A program made the position numbers and the translations under genes. Of a stretch of DNA of 55,384 bases, positions 35,614 to 45,764 are shown piece after piece (within the stretch, counting starts at the first letter, position 1; the number at the start of each line of letters is the position of its first letter). The stretch covers positions 1 through 55,384 of the forward strand of contig JAFMFH010000005.1 in the NCBI GenBank assembly GCA_017856235.1, given 5' to 3'. Under the pieces are notes generated by a model. That model was not told where the DNA came from. It was given only the letters and a program-made list of their open reading frames with translations, and made no database searches. The stretch is from Flavobacteriaceae bacterium (GTDB taxonomy: Bacteria; Bacteroidota; Bacteroidia; Flavobacteriales; Flavobacteriaceae).

Positions 35614-37892
35614 TAATTTATAATTTTTCTTTCATTTGCATCAATAACTGATATTGCAGCCATATTTACAATCTCATCAACTGATGCTCCTAGTTGTAAA
35701 ATATGAATTGGTTGATTTAAACCAATAAGAATAGGTCCAACAGAAACTGCACTGTCCAATTCTTTAATTATTTTGTATGTAATATTAGCAGAATCTAGGT
35801 TTGGAAATATTAAAGTATTAACCTTTCTGCCATTGAGAATTGAAAATGGAAATCTATTTTTTAACATTTCTTTATTTAAGGCAAAATCTGATTGAATAGG
35901 ACCATCAACAATCAACTCAGGAAAATCTTTGTGAAGAATTTTTACAGCTTTTGAAACTTTTTTAGCTTCATCAAAGTTTGATGAACCAAAGTTTGAGTAA
36001 GATAAAATTGCAATTACAGGTTCAATACCAAGTCTCTTAACAACTTTTGCTGTATCAACAGCAATCCTTGCAATCTCTTTGTGATTAGGATTAATATTCA
36101 ATGAGGTATCCGAGCAAAATAAAGGGCCTTTTTTTGTAATCATTAAGTTAGTAGCTGCAACTTTTTGAACATTTTTTGCTTTACCAATAGATCTTATAAG
36201 AGGAACAAAAACAGACGGATAACTTTTCGAATATCCTGAAAGCATACAATCAGCATCTTTGTTTTCTACCATCATTGCTCCAAAATAATCCCTTCCCCTT
36301 AAAAGTCTTTTTATATCATCTAATGTTTTTCCTTTTCTCTTAAGTTTCTTAAAGAGTATTTTAGAATAATTTTCAATTCTGTCTTTGTTAATTCTATCAT
36401 TTGGATCAATTATTTCAACATCCTCATTGAATTCCAAGAATTCCTTTAGTTCTTCAATAACTTTTTTTCCACCTAACAGAATTGGTTCAGCTATATTTTC
36501 TTCTAAACAAATCTGTGCAGCTTTTAAAACATCCATATGATCCGCCTCAGCAAAAACAAGTTTTTTATTTTTAGCTTTTCTTGCACGTCTGTGAATAATC
36601 CTAATTAATTTTTGATTATTATTTAACCGCTCCTCTAAAACTTCCTTGTATTTATCCCAATCAGCTATTGGTTCCTGAGCAACACCAGATTCCATAGCTG
36701 CTCTTGCAACAGCTGGCGGAATTTCACTAATAAGTCGTGGATCAAATGGTTTTGGTATAATATAGTCTTTTCCAAAAAGAAGTTTTGTTTCTTCGTATGC
36801 AATATTCACTTGCTCTGGCACTGGTTTTTTTGCAAGTTCAGCTAAAGCAATTACAGCAGCTTTTTTCATTTCCTCATTTATTTTGGTTGCCCTTACATCA
36901 AGAGCTCCTCTAAATATAAATGGAAAGCCAAGAACATTATTTACTTGGTTTGGAAGATCCGATCTACCTGTAGCAAATATTATATCATCTCTGACTGATA
37001 TAGCAGTATTGTAATCTATTTCAGGATCAGGGTTTGCCATTGCAAAAACAATGGGATCTTTTGACATTGATTCAAGCATCTTTTCTGATAAAATATTAGC
37101 CATAGATAGGCCAATAAAAACATCTGCATTTTCCATTGCTTCTTCAAGAGAGTTAATTTTCCTTTTTGTAATAAATAACTTTTTATCATCGGAGAGACCT
37201 GTCCTTGATTGGTTTATTACACCCTTACTATCAGTCATTATAATGTTTTCAAGTTTTGCTCCAAAAGATATGTACAACTTAGTACAGGCAATTGCAGCTG
37301 CACCTGCTCCAGATACGACTATTTTTACATCCTTAATATTTTTATTGACTAATTCAAGTGCATTTAATAAAGCTGCGGCTGATATAATTGCTGTACCATG
37401 TTGGTCATCATGCATAACAGGAATATCTAAATCATTTATTAGTTCTCTTTCAATTTTAAAGGCTTCAGGTGCTTTAATGTCTTCAAGGTTAATTCCACCA
37501 AAAGTTGAAGATATAGACTTTACAACACTTATAAATTTATCTGGATCTTTTTCATCAATCTCAATGTCAAAAACATCAATATCAGCAAAAATTTTAAACA
37601 AAAGAGCCTTCCCCTCCATTACAGGCTTTGATGCACTAGGTCCAATATCACCAAGACCCAAAACAGCTGTTCCATTTGTAATAACAGCAACTAAATTTGA
37701 TTTATTAGTATACTTATATACGTTTGAAGGATCTTCATCAATCTCCTGACAAGGAATTGCTACTCCGGGAGAATATGCAAGAGCTAAATCTCTTTGTGAA
37801 TTATATTTTTTTGTTGGAACTACCTCAATTTTTCCAGGCCTAGGCTTTGCATGATAAACTAATGATTCTCTTCTATCTGATCTCTTTGTCAT
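35613..37892 (-). CDS. maeB: NADP-dependent malic enzyme with phosphotransacetylase-like domain
   Basis: Oxidative decarboxylation of malate to pyruvate, supplying NADPH. The 759 residues contain the malic enzyme part (about 1-425: SPGVAIPC, ATNG-like VITNGTAVLGLGDIG, GKALLFKIFADIDVFDIE and the Rossmann loop VVSGAGAAAIAC) and a C-terminal phosphate acetyltransferase-type domain (about 430-759: RKAKNKKLVFAEADH, LLGGKK, DGPIQSDFALN), which in MaeB serves as an acetyl-CoA-sensing regulatory part. Placed between ruvB and ruvA, as in other flavobacteria. Confidence 0.96.
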   Translation of the reverse strand: MTKRSDRRESLVYHAKPRPGKIEVVPTKKYNSQRDLALAYSPGVAIPCQEIDEDPSNVYKYTNKSNLVAVITNGTAVLGLGDIGPSASKPVMEGKALLFKIFADIDVFDIEIDEKDPDKFISVVKSISSTFGGINLEDIKAPEAFKIERELINDLDIPVMHDDQHGTAIISAAALLNALELVNKNIKDVKIVVSGAGAAAIACTKLYISFGAKLENIIMTDSKGVINQSRTGLSDDKKLFITKRKINSLEEAMENADVFIGLSMANILSEKMLESMSKDPIVFAMANPDPEIDYNTAISVRDDIIFATGRSDLPNQVNNVLGFPFIFRGALDVRATKINEEMKKAAVIALAELAKKPVPEQVNIAYEETKLLFGKDYIIPKPFDPRLISEIPPAVARAAMESGVAQEPIADWDKYKEVLEERLNNNQKLIRIIHRRARKAKNKKLVFAEADHMDVLKAAQICLEENIAEPILLGGKKVIEELKEFLEFNEDVEIIDPNDRINKDRIENYSKILFKKLKRKGKTLDDIKRLLRGRDYFGAMMVENKDADCMLSGYSKSYPSVFVPLIRSIGKAKNVQKVAATNLMITKKGPLFCSDTSLNINPNHKEIARIAVDTAKVVKRLGIEPVIAILSYSNFGSSNFDEAKKVSKAVKILHKDFPELIVDGPIQSDFALNKEMLKNRFPFSILNGRKVNTLIFPNLDSANITYKIIKELDSAVSVGPILIGLNQPIHILQLGASVDEIVNMAAISVIDANERKIIN

Positions 37893-37921
37893 AAGGATGA
37901 ATTATAACCAAATATAAATTA

Positions 37922-38914
37922 TTAATTAAATAAATTATTCTGATTGTTTTTATTTCTTCCAAGATGATTATATGCCTTTTCTGTAACCTGTCTTCCTCTA
38001 GGTGTTCTAACAATAAAGCCCTGTTGAATTAGGAAAGGTTCATAAACTTCTTCAATCGTTTCTGAATTCTCAGAAAGTGATGTGGATAATGTAGAAATTC
38101 CAACAGGACCTCCATTATATTTTTCTATTATAGTCTCGAGAATTTTATTATCCATTTCATCAAGACCATTTTTATCAACATTTAAAGAACTTAAAGCATA
38201 CTTTGTAATCTCAAGATCAATTTTTCCATCACTTTTAATTTGAGCAAAATCTCTAACTCTTCTAAGCAAAGAATTAGAAATTCTTGGGGTACCACGACTT
38301 CTTCTGGCAATTTCAAAACAAGACTCACTATCAATAGACAAGCCTAATATATTTGAACTCCTCTCAACAATTTTTGACAAAAGTTTATCATCATAATGTT
38401 CAAGTCTATTTGAAATAGCAAACCTTTCTCTCATTGGATTAGTTAAAAAACCAGACCTAGTGGTTGCTCCAACAAGTGTAAATGGATTTAAATTTAACTG
38501 AACTGTCCTAGCATTTGGTCCAGATTCAATCATGATATCAATTTTATAATCCTCCATTGCAGAATATAAGTACTCTTCAATTACGGGACTTAGTCTATGA
38601 ATCTCATCAATAAACAGTATATCTCTTTCTTCAAGACTTGTAAGTAATCCAGCTAAATCTCCTGGCTTGTCAATTACTGGACCAGATGTAACCTTTAAAC
38701 CTACATTAAGTTCATTTGCTAAAATGTGAGCTAATGTTGTTTTTCCAAGACCAGGCGGTCCATGAAATAATGTGTGATCAAGTGCATCATTTCTTTGATT
38801 TGATGCCTCAACAAAAACTTTAAGGTTTTTAATAATTGACTCTTGACCAATAAAATCAGAAAATTTAGGAGGTCTTAAAGCCTTATCAAATTCAATATCA
38901 TTTTCCTGATTCAT
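37922..38914 (-). CDS. ruvB: Holliday junction helicase RuvB
   Basis: AAA+ motor of branch migration. Walker [13 protein letters not shown], Walker [10 protein letters not shown], sensor I GATTRSG, arginine finger region NPMRERF, and a C-terminal winged helix ([27 protein letters not shown]). Two start codons are possible, ATG at 38920 and ATG at 38914; the promoter element ends 5 bases before the first and 11 before the second, so the second is favoured (330 residues). It begins the ruvB-maeB-ruvA-gcvH run. Confidence 0.96.
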   Translation of the reverse strand: MNQENDIEFDKALRPPKFSDFIGQESIIKNLKVFVEASNQRNDALDHTLFHGPPGLGKTTLAHILANELNVGLKVTSGPVIDKPGDLAGLLTSLEERDILFIDEIHRLSPVIEEYLYSAMEDYKIDIMIESGPNARTVQLNLNPFTLVGATTRSGFLTNPMRERFAISNRLEHYDDKLLSKIVERSSNILGLSIDSESCFEIARRSRGTPRISNSLLRRVRDFAQIKSDGKIDLEITKYALSSLNVDKNGLDEMDNKILETIIEKYNGGPVGISTLSTSLSENSETIEEVYEPFLIQQGFIVRTPRGRQVTEKAYNHLGRNKNNQNNLFN

Positions 38915-38925
38915 ATTCATTATAT

Positions 38926-38933
38926 CAAATATA
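38926..38933 (-). promoter_or_regulatory. -7 promoter element for ruvB
   Basis: The minus strand reads TATATTTG, a perfect TAnnTTTG, in the 46-base gap between coxA and ruvB. Distances to the two candidate start codons are 5 and 11 bases, which argues for the downstream ATG or for a leaderless transcript. Confidence 0.55.
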
Positions 38934-38966
38934 CACTAATTGTGTAATTTGAGATCATGATAAAAA

Positions 38967-40832
38967 CTAATGCTGAAGCTCTTTCTCACCTTTTTTTAAA
39001 GGAACATTTTGAGGGACAAAATCCTCTTTAGAACCAGGTTTAGAATAATCGTAAGCCCATCTAAAAACATGAGGGATTTTACCTGGCCAGTTTCCATGAA
39101 TATGTTTAATTGGAGCTGTCCATTCTAGCGTGTTAGACTTCCATGGATTCTGCTCAGCTTTCTTCCCATAATACATACTATTAATAAAATTATACAAGAA
39201 AATAATTTGTGCAGCACCAGCTAAAAGTGCAAACAATGTAATTATGACATTAATGTTTGCAACATCATCAAAATATGGGAAGTTAGTATTTGTATAGTAT
39301 CTTCTTGGAAGACCAGCCATACCAATAAAATGCATTGGAAAAAATACACCGTATGCACTAATTGCAGTAATCCAAAAATGTACATATCCAAGTGTTTTAT
39401 TCATCATTCTACCAAACATTCTCGGATACCAGTGGTAAACTCCAGCAAATAAACCATAAAGAGCAGAAATTCCCATTACTAAATGGAAGTGTGCTACAAC
39501 AAAATATGTATCATGTAGGTTGATATCAAGTGCACTATCTCCAAGAATAATTCCAGTTAAACCACCTGTTATAAATGTAGAGACAAGTCCAATAGCAAAT
39601 AACATTGCAGGATTAAATTGAATGTTACCTTTCCATATAGTAGTTATATAATTAAACGCTTTAACAGCTGACGGGATAGCAATTAATAAAGTTGTAAATG
39701 TGAATACAGATCCAAGAAAAGGATTCATTCCAGTTACAAACATATGGTGACCCCAAACTATTGTTGATAAAAATGCAATAGCAAGGATTGATCCTACCAT
39801 TGCTCTATATCCAAAGATTGGCTTACGAGCATTAGTTGCAATCACTTCAGATGCTATTCCTAAAGCAGGTAAAAGTACAATATATACTTCCGGGTGTCCA
39901 AGGAACCAAAAAAGGTGTTCAAATAAAACTGGAGAACCACCTTGATAATGTAATACTTCTCCCTGGATAAATATATCCGATAGGAAAAAAGAAGTACCAA
40001 AACTTCTATCCATTATTAATAATAATGCTGCAGACAAAAGTACTGGAAAGGATACCACGCCTATAATTGCAGTAACTAAAAATGCCCATACAGTTAAAGG
40101 AAGTCTTGTCATTGTCATTCCCTTGGTCCTCAAGTTTAAAACAGTAACAATATAGTTTAATGCAGCAAGTAAAGATGATGCAATAAAAAATGCCATTGAT
40201 ACTAACCATAAAGTCATACCAGCAGCAGATCCAGGTTGAGCCTGAGGTAATGCACTAAGAGGTGGATATATTGTCCAACCAGCTGCAGCTGGTCCAGCTT
40301 CAACAAACAGTGATGCTATCATTAATGCAGAAGAAATGAAAAACAACCAGTAAGAAATCATATTTAAAAATCCAGAGGCCATATCTCTAGCACCTATTTG
40401 TAAAGGAATAAGTAGATTGCTAAATGTTCCACTTAATCCAGCAGTTAATACAAAGAACACCATTATTGTACCATGAATAGTTACTAATGCTAGATAAACA
40501 TTAGGATCCATTACACCATCTGTGGCCCATTTACCAAGTAACACATCAAAAATTCCAAAAGATTCTTCTGGCCATGCAAGCTGAAGTCTAAATAAAAGTG
40601 ACATAGCTATACCAACAATACCCATTATCAATCCAGTTATTAGATATTGTTTAGATATCATTTTATGATCGATACTAAAGATATATTTAGTTATGAAAGT
40701 TTCCTTAGGATGATGGTCGTCATGACCATGATCATCATCATGGGATTCAATAACAACATCCTTTTTTTCAGTAATATCAAGCTCGATATCTGTTCCAACT
40801 ATTTTAGCTCTTCTGTTACCTTTGTTTGCCAT
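38967..40832 (-). CDS. coxA: Cytochrome c oxidase subunit I (aa3 type)
   Basis: The catalytic subunit, reducing O2 at a heme a3-CuB centre and pumping protons. 621 residues with a His/Asp-rich cytoplasmic N-terminus (about 26-42) and twelve or more helices. Key segments: the CuB/Tyr crosslink motif FLGHPEVYIVLLPALG, the paired His in VWGHHMFVTGM, and the heme ligands in DTYFVVAHFHLVMG. It follows coxB by 12 bases. Subunits III and IV are encoded about 6 kb away, beyond ruvB-maeB-ruvA-gcvH-tonB-ctaB. Confidence 0.97.
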   Translation of the reverse strand: MANKGNRRAKIVGTDIELDITEKKDVVIESHDDDHGHDDHHPKETFITKYIFSIDHKMISKQYLITGLIMGIVGIAMSLLFRLQLAWPEESFGIFDVLLGKWATDGVMDPNVYLALVTIHGTIMVFFVLTAGLSGTFSNLLIPLQIGARDMASGFLNMISYWLFFISSALMIASLFVEAGPAAAGWTIYPPLSALPQAQPGSAAGMTLWLVSMAFFIASSLLAALNYIVTVLNLRTKGMTMTRLPLTVWAFLVTAIIGVVSFPVLLSAALLLIMDRSFGTSFFLSDIFIQGEVLHYQGGSPVLFEHLFWFLGHPEVYIVLLPALGIASEVIATNARKPIFGYRAMVGSILAIAFLSTIVWGHHMFVTGMNPFLGSVFTFTTLLIAIPSAVKAFNYITTIWKGNIQFNPAMLFAIGLVSTFITGGLTGIILGDSALDINLHDTYFVVAHFHLVMGISALYGLFAGVYHWYPRMFGRMMNKTLGYVHFWITAISAYGVFFPMHFIGMAGLPRRYYTNTNFPYFDDVANINVIITLFALLAGAAQIIFLYNFINSMYYGKKAEQNPWKSNTLEWTAPIKHIHGNWPGKIPHVFRWAYDYSKPGSKEDFVPQNVPLKKGEKELQH

Positions 40833-40844
40833 TTCGTTTTATTT

Positions 40845-41912
40845 CTATTGAACAAATTCTTTAAATGTAGGTTGATCATCTAACCACCTATTAAATTCTT
40901 CTTCAGTTTCAACAATTATTTTCATCTGCATATTGTAGTGAGAAGCCCCACAAATTTTATTACATAAAAGTAGAAAATCAAATTCATATGGGTCGAGAGG
41001 GAAGTCACCACTAGCAACTAAATCTTCACTTTTATCAAATCTAATCTTATTGATTTTTCTTACCTTTTCAACGATTTCAGGCCTTAATCTCATTTCCTGA
41101 GTTGTTACATTAGGAATAAATGCAAACTGATTAATCATTCCAGGAACTGCATTCATTTGCGCCCTAAAATGAGGCATATATGCTGAATGAAGTACATCTT
41201 GAGATCTAATTCTAAATACAACTTCTCTATTTACTGGAAGATGTAGTTCTTGAACCACAATATCATCATCTCCATTTCTGTCAGTAGGATCTATACCAAC
41301 CAAGTTTTTTCCATCAAAATCTTGAAGGAAACGAACATTAGCATCACCTAAAACACCATCTTCTCCTGCATATCTTGCTTTCCAATTAAACTGTTGAGCA
41401 TATAATTCTACAACAAGAGCATCATCATTTTCCTCAATTGTCATAATATCCACCCAAGTAAATAATCCGTATAATATTAACCCTGCAAGAGCTATTGTTG
41501 GTATAATTGTCCAGACACCCTCCAGAAATGTACTATCTGCAAAAAATAAAGCTTTTCTTTTTTTATTACCTCTATATTTAAATGCAAAATAATGGAGCAA
41601 AGCTTGAGTAATAGTTTGAACAAAAAAGATAACAGCAAATGAAAACCATAGTAAGTTATCATAGTTTTCTCCATGAACAGATGCAGATTCAGGAAGCATC
41701 ACGTCACCCCACTGATAAAAAGAAAAAATAGTTAATGCATATATAAATATTAAGAAAAGGAACATTAATTTTCCTTGCATATCGTTATCCTTATCAGATG
41801 CAATTTCACTATCATCATAATCGGCAGGTTTAGATAGCTCTAAAATTTTGGTAAGTTGCCAAACTGCAATTGAAATTAAAATTAATGATGTTAGAACTAG
41901 TAATATTGTCAT
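40845..41912 (-). CDS. coxB: Cytochrome c oxidase subunit II
   Basis: Binds the binuclear CuA centre that receives electrons from ACIII. The 355 residues have N-terminal and further helices (about 3-23, 50-70, 85-105, 130-150) and a periplasmic cupredoxin domain. CuA ligands: His in VLHSAYMPHFRAQMN and Cys-x3-Cys with following His and Met in LCNKICGASHYNMQM. No C-terminal cytochrome c domain is present, so electrons must arrive from a separate cytochrome such as ActE or the ActA N-terminal domain. Confidence 0.95.
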   Translation of the reverse strand: MTILLVLTSLILISIAVWQLTKILELSKPADYDDSEIASDKDNDMQGKLMFLFLIFIYALTIFSFYQWGDVMLPESASVHGENYDNLLWFSFAVIFFVQTITQALLHYFAFKYRGNKKRKALFFADSTFLEGVWTIIPTIALAGLILYGLFTWVDIMTIEENDDALVVELYAQQFNWKARYAGEDGVLGDANVRFLQDFDGKNLVGIDPTDRNGDDDIVVQELHLPVNREVVFRIRSQDVLHSAYMPHFRAQMNAVPGMINQFAFIPNVTTQEMRLRPEIVEKVRKINKIRFDKSEDLVASGDFPLDPYEFDFLLLCNKICGASHYNMQMKIIVETEEEFNRWLDDQPTFKEFVQ

Positions 41913-41913
41913 T

Positions 41914-43305
41914 TTAATCTAAATTATAATATTGGAATGTTTTACTTTCTTCTATAAACGGATCACCTTTAGCCAAAATTGGTGCTTTTGAAATGGCTCT
42001 AAACACTACATACAAAAATACACCAAGGAAGAACATGAATCCACCAATTTCTGCAGGCCCAAATGACCACATATCTCCAACAGCTGACGGCATAATCATG
42101 TTATAAACATCTATATAATGACCTATTATAATTACAATACCTGTTAAAATTACAATAAAGTTAGTCTTCTTAAAATCACTATTCATAAGAACAATTAATG
42201 GGAATATAAGGTTTAACACTACCATTCCAAAAAACAAGAAATTATAGTCTTCAATTCTTGTTATAAAATATGTTACCTCCTCAGGAATATTTGAGTACCA
42301 AATAAGCATAAATTGAGAGAACCATAGATATGCCCAAAAAATACTGACTCCAAACATGAATTTAGCCAAGTCATGTATATGACTATTATTTACAAACTCT
42401 AAATAATTTTTTGATTTTAAATAGATCGTAATTAGCGCTATAGTTGTTATACCTGAAACAAACATACCAGCAAAAACATACCAACCAAAAAGGGTACTGA
42501 ACCAATGAGGATCAATAGACATGATCCAATCCCATGACATCATTGACTCTGAAACCAAAAAGAATACCAGGAATCCAGCAGAAAACTTAAATAATTTTTT
42601 ATGAACACTTATATCATTGTTCTCATCTTGCTGAAGTGAAAGTCTTCTTGTTATCTCTCTATAAATAACCCAACCTGCTACATATATAATTGCACGTACA
42701 AAAAAGAAAGGAATATTTAGATATCCTATTTTATTTCTGATAATCTCATCATGTGCAACCACTTCTGGATCCATCCATATAAAAAGATGATTAAATTTCA
42801 ATGCTGAAAAACCTAGAATAATTAACACGAATACACATCCTAAAAATAAGTAGCCTGTAATTCCTTCCATTATTCTGTATAATACAATTGACCAACCAGC
42901 TTGAGAAGCTCTTTGAATAGCATAGAAAGCTAATACTCCAAGAGAAATCATCATGAAGAATAATGCGGGTACATAAATTGCTGCCCATGGCTTGTTATGT
43001 AACTGATTAAAGACATGTTTGTCATGATCATATTCATGACCACTCGATTCGTATCCATGGTCAGAATCTCCATAATCTGACTCTCCATAACCAGAGCCTC
43101 CATGGTCAGAATCTCCGTGATCTGACTCTCCATAAACAGAGCCTCCATGGTCAGAATCATGACTCATACTTGCAACAATTTCTTTTGCTTCTTCAACAGT
43201 CGAAGGGGCTGAATAAAAGCCATATAAAATTCCAAGAAGTCCAATTAGAATTAAGCTAATAGAAAGTACTTTAATTTGATTTGAAAATTTATAATCTTTA
43301 TACAT
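41914..43305 (-). CDS. actF: Alternative Complex III subunit ActF
   Basis: A 463-residue integral membrane protein of the ActC/ActF (NrfD-like) group with about ten helices; part of the quinol:cytochrome c oxidoreductase and probably of proton translocation. The first helix (about 13-31) is followed by a hydrophilic segment (about 48-106) rich in His, Asp, Ser, Gly and Tyr, built from a 15-residue tandem repeat. His-rich loops are normal at this place in flavobacterial ActF; the regular tandem repeat is unusual. It lies 1 base from coxB and overlaps actE by one base. Confidence 0.93.
   Translation of the reverse strand: MYKDYKFSNQIKVLSISLILIGLLGILYGFYSAPSTVEEAKEIVASMSHDSDHGGSVYGESDHGDSDHGGSGYGESDYGDSDHGYESSGHEYDHDKHVFNQLHNKPWAAIYVPALFFMMISLGVLAFYAIQRASQAGWSIVLYRIMEGITGYLFLGCVFVLIILGFSALKFNHLFIWMDPEVVAHDEIIRNKIGYLNIPFFFVRAIIYVAGWVIYREITRRLSLQQDENNDISVHKKLFKFSAGFLVFFLVSESMMSWDWIMSIDPHWFSTLFGWYVFAGMFVSGITTIALITIYLKSKNYLEFVNNSHIHDLAKFMFGVSIFWAYLWFSQFMLIWYSNIPEEVTYFITRIEDYNFLFFGMVVLNLIFPLIVLMNSDFKKTNFIVILTGIVIIIGHYIDVYNMIMPSAVGDMWSFGPAEIGGFMFFLGVFLYVVFRAISKAPILAKGDPFIEESKTFQYYNLD
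43054..43158 (-). repeat. 45-bp tandem repeat within actF
   Basis: On the plus strand, the unit beginning TCCATGGTCAGAATCTCC starts at 43054, 43099 and 43144, giving two full 45-bp copies that differ at only a few positions and a third partial copy. It encodes SDHGGS(V/G)YGESD(H/Y)GD-type repeats at about residues 51-85 of ActF. The copies also create an open frame on the same strand in another register, which is not a gene. Confidence 0.9.
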
Positions 43306-43859
43306 TAATTACTTTTTTGTTCTTCTCTTAGTTCCATTACATATTGTGCAATCTGCCATCTTTCTTCTTCATTGACCTGTCCTGCATGAGAACCCATTGC
43401 GTTTATACCATACATAAGTACATGATAGATACTACCTGGAGTAATTTCTCTATCTATATATGCAGGTATTCCTAAAAACTTTTCTCTTTGTGCTAAAATC
43501 CCCATTCCATCTCCTTTATCTCCATGACATACAGAACAATAAATCTCGTAGAGCTCTTTACCTTGGCTTCTATTATAATCATTAACTTCCAGAGGAGATA
43601 TTAATTGAGCTTTTGCAAGTTCATAACCTTCATTTGAATCTTCATAATCATAAGGCTCCCATCCTCTTGCTATAGATCCCTCTGGTGGAAGCTGAGCTTC
43701 GATTCCATTAGAAAACGCTTCAGACTCAACATATGTTTCATATGCTAAAGACTCATACATATCTGGAAAGTATTGAAAGTTAGGTTTTGATGGATCAAAA
43801 CATGATGTAAGTAGAATACTTATGGAAAAAATTAATATTAAACTATTTCTCATCTTCAT
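43305..43859 (-). CDS. actE: Alternative Complex III subunit ActE, monoheme cytochrome c lipoprotein
   Basis: 184 residues. A lipoprotein signal ends in LLTSC (lipidated Cys20), anchoring it on the periplasmic side. One heme site CSVCH is at residues 108-112, and the region around YGINAMGSHAGQV supplies a probable Met ligand. It is the electron exit of ACIII toward the oxidase. It overlaps actD by 17 bases and actF by one. Confidence 0.95.
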   Translation of the reverse strand: MKMRNSLILIFSISILLTSCFDPSKPNFQYFPDMYESLAYETYVESEAFSNGIEAQLPPEGSIARGWEPYDYEDSNEGYELAKAQLISPLEVNDYNRSQGKELYEIYCSVCHGDKGDGMGILAQREKFLGIPAYIDREITPGSIYHVLMYGINAMGSHAGQVNEEERWQIAQYVMELREEQKSN

Positions 43860-44379
43860 CTTTATTTATTACATCTATGGAAATTGCACCAAGTTTTTTT
43901 AACATAGTCTTTGTATTTGCAACATTTGTTCCTATCTCCATATCAATCAAAAATTTATCATCAGTAGTTGATGGGTGAGGATTCTCTGCCTTTTTGAATG
44001 GCCATAATTTACTTTTTAAATAAAAAGTTATTACCATTAAATGAGCAGCAAAAAATACTGTCATCTCAAAAATTATTGGTACAAAAGAAGGTATATTCTC
44101 AATTAAAGTAAAGCTTGGTTTTCCACCTATATTTTGAGGCCAATCAACAATCATAATATAATTCATCATCATTATTGCAACGGTAAAACCAATGCACCCA
44201 TAAATAAATGTTGCAATAGACATATTAGTTGGCTTAAGCTTCATTGCTTTATCAAGTCCATGAACTGGAAATGGTGTATATATTTCATTAATATGAATTT
44301 TACTTTTTACTATCTGCTTTACAGCGTCTAGTAGAATATCATCATCATCAAACAAAACATGTAAGCTTTTTGAACTCAT
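43843..44379 (-). CDS. actD: Alternative Complex III subunit ActD (DUF3341)
   Basis: 178 residues with a soluble N-terminal part (FDDDDILLDAVKQIV...IYTPFPVHGLDKAM) and two membrane helices (about 58-80 and 102-122), as in all DUF3341 proteins. A structural subunit that contacts ActC and ActF. It overlaps actC by 4 bases and actE by 17, so subunits are made in coupled fashion. Confidence 0.95.
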   Translation of the reverse strand: MSSKSLHVLFDDDDILLDAVKQIVKSKIHINEIYTPFPVHGLDKAMKLKPTNMSIATFIYGCIGFTVAIMMMNYIMIVDWPQNIGGKPSFTLIENIPSFVPIIFEMTVFFAAHLMVITFYLKSKLWPFKKAENPHPSTTDDKFLIDMEIGTNVANTKTMLKKLGAISIDVINKDEDEK

Positions 44380-45761
44380 TTTTTATCTCTTAATTTTTTA
44401 TAATTCTCTCCTGATGATTTAAGAATTGTTTTTACTTCAGATTGAGCAACAACTGGGAAACTTCTAGCGTAAAGTAGAAACAATACAAAAAAGAATCCTA
44501 TGGTTCCAATAAAAATTCCAATATCAATAAAAGTTGGTGAGAACATTGTCCATGACGATGGTAGATAATCTCTATGAAGAGATGTAACAATAATCACAAA
44601 TCTTTCAAACCACATCCCAACATTTACAACTATTGAAATTACGAATGACCATATTATACTTGTCCTGATCTTCTTAAACCACATAACTTGTGGTGATACA
44701 ACATTACATGACATCATTAAAAAATAAGCCCACCAATAAGGACCCGTTGCTCTATTTAAAAATGCATATTGTTCATATTCAACTCCAGAGTACCAAGCTA
44801 TAAAAAGTTCAGTAATGTATGCACAACCTACAATTGAACCAGTAATCATAATTACAATATTCATCATCTCAATATGTTGAACAGTAATGTAACTTTCTAG
44901 CCTAGATACCTTTCTCATTATAATCAATAATGTTTGAACCATAGCAAATCCTGAAAATATTGCACCTGCAACAAAGTATGGAGGAAAAATTGTTGTATGC
45001 CAACCTGGAATTACAGATGTAGCAAAATCAAACGATACAATTGTATGAACAGATAAAACAAGAGGAGTTGCAAGTCCTGCTAACACCAAAGAAACCTCTT
45101 CAAACCTTTGCCAATCTTTTGCTCTTCCAGACCACCCAAAACTTATTAAACTATAAATTTTCTTTTGAAAAGGTTTAACAGCTCTATCCCTAATCATTGC
45201 AAAATCAGGAAGTAGACCAGTCCACCAAAATACTAATGAAACTGTTAAATAAGTAGAAATGGCAAAAACGTCCCATAAAAGAGGGGAGTTAAAGTTTACC
45301 CACAGAGATCCAAACTGATTAGGAATTGGAAAAAACCAATAAATAAGCCAAGGTCGACCCATATGAATTACAGGAAATAGTCCTGCTTGAATAACTGAGA
45401 ATATTGTCATTGCTTCTGCAGATCTATTAATACCCATTCTCCATTTCTGTCTAAATAGTAATAATACCGCAGAAATTAAAGTTCCAGCATGACCAATACC
45501 AACCCACCAAACAAAATTTGTAATATCCCATGCCCAACCAACTGTTTTATTAAGACCCCAAGTTCCTATTCCAGTTCCAATTGTATAAATTATACATCCA
45601 ACACCCCACATAAATGCAGCCATGGATATTCCAAATGCAATCCACCAGTCCTTATTAGGAGGAGTCTCTATTGGCCTAGCAATATCTTCTGTTATATCAT
45701 GATAACTCTTGTCTCCGAGGACTAAAGGTTTTCTTATAGGAGCTTCATAATGTGATGACAT
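44376..45761 (-). CDS. actC: Alternative Complex III subunit ActC (NrfD/PsrC family)
   Basis: 461 residues with ten helices; NrfD-like quinol-binding subunit paired with ActB. Signature segments include VGCIIYTIGTGIGTWGLNKTVGWAWDITNFVWWVGIGHAGTL-type sequence in helices 2-3 (quinol-site His in GIGHAG), INRSAEAMTIF and HMGRPWLIYWFFPIPNQ. It follows actB by 3 bases. Confidence 0.95.
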   Translation of the reverse strand: MSSHYEAPIRKPLVLGDKSYHDITEDIARPIETPPNKDWWIAFGISMAAFMWGVGCIIYTIGTGIGTWGLNKTVGWAWDITNFVWWVGIGHAGTLISAVLLLFRQKWRMGINRSAEAMTIFSVIQAGLFPVIHMGRPWLIYWFFPIPNQFGSLWVNFNSPLLWDVFAISTYLTVSLVFWWTGLLPDFAMIRDRAVKPFQKKIYSLISFGWSGRAKDWQRFEEVSLVLAGLATPLVLSVHTIVSFDFATSVIPGWHTTIFPPYFVAGAIFSGFAMVQTLLIIMRKVSRLESYITVQHIEMMNIVIMITGSIVGCAYITELFIAWYSGVEYEQYAFLNRATGPYWWAYFLMMSCNVVSPQVMWFKKIRTSIIWSFVISIVVNVGMWFERFVIIVTSLHRDYLPSSWTMFSPTFIDIGIFIGTIGFFFVLFLLYARSFPVVAQSEVKTILKSSGENYKKLRDKK

Positions 45762-45764
45762 ATA

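Noticed and set aside
37051-37749. 232-codon plus-strand frame
   Set aside because: Antisense to the well-supported maeB; composition is Ser/Ile-rich as expected of a shadow frame, and there is no signal or family resemblance.
42951-43160. Open frame on the minus strand with strikingly repetitive Met/Glu/Leu/Thr translation
   Set aside because: It is the out-of-register reading of the 45-bp repeat inside actF; the repeat makes it look regular. No start context or family match.
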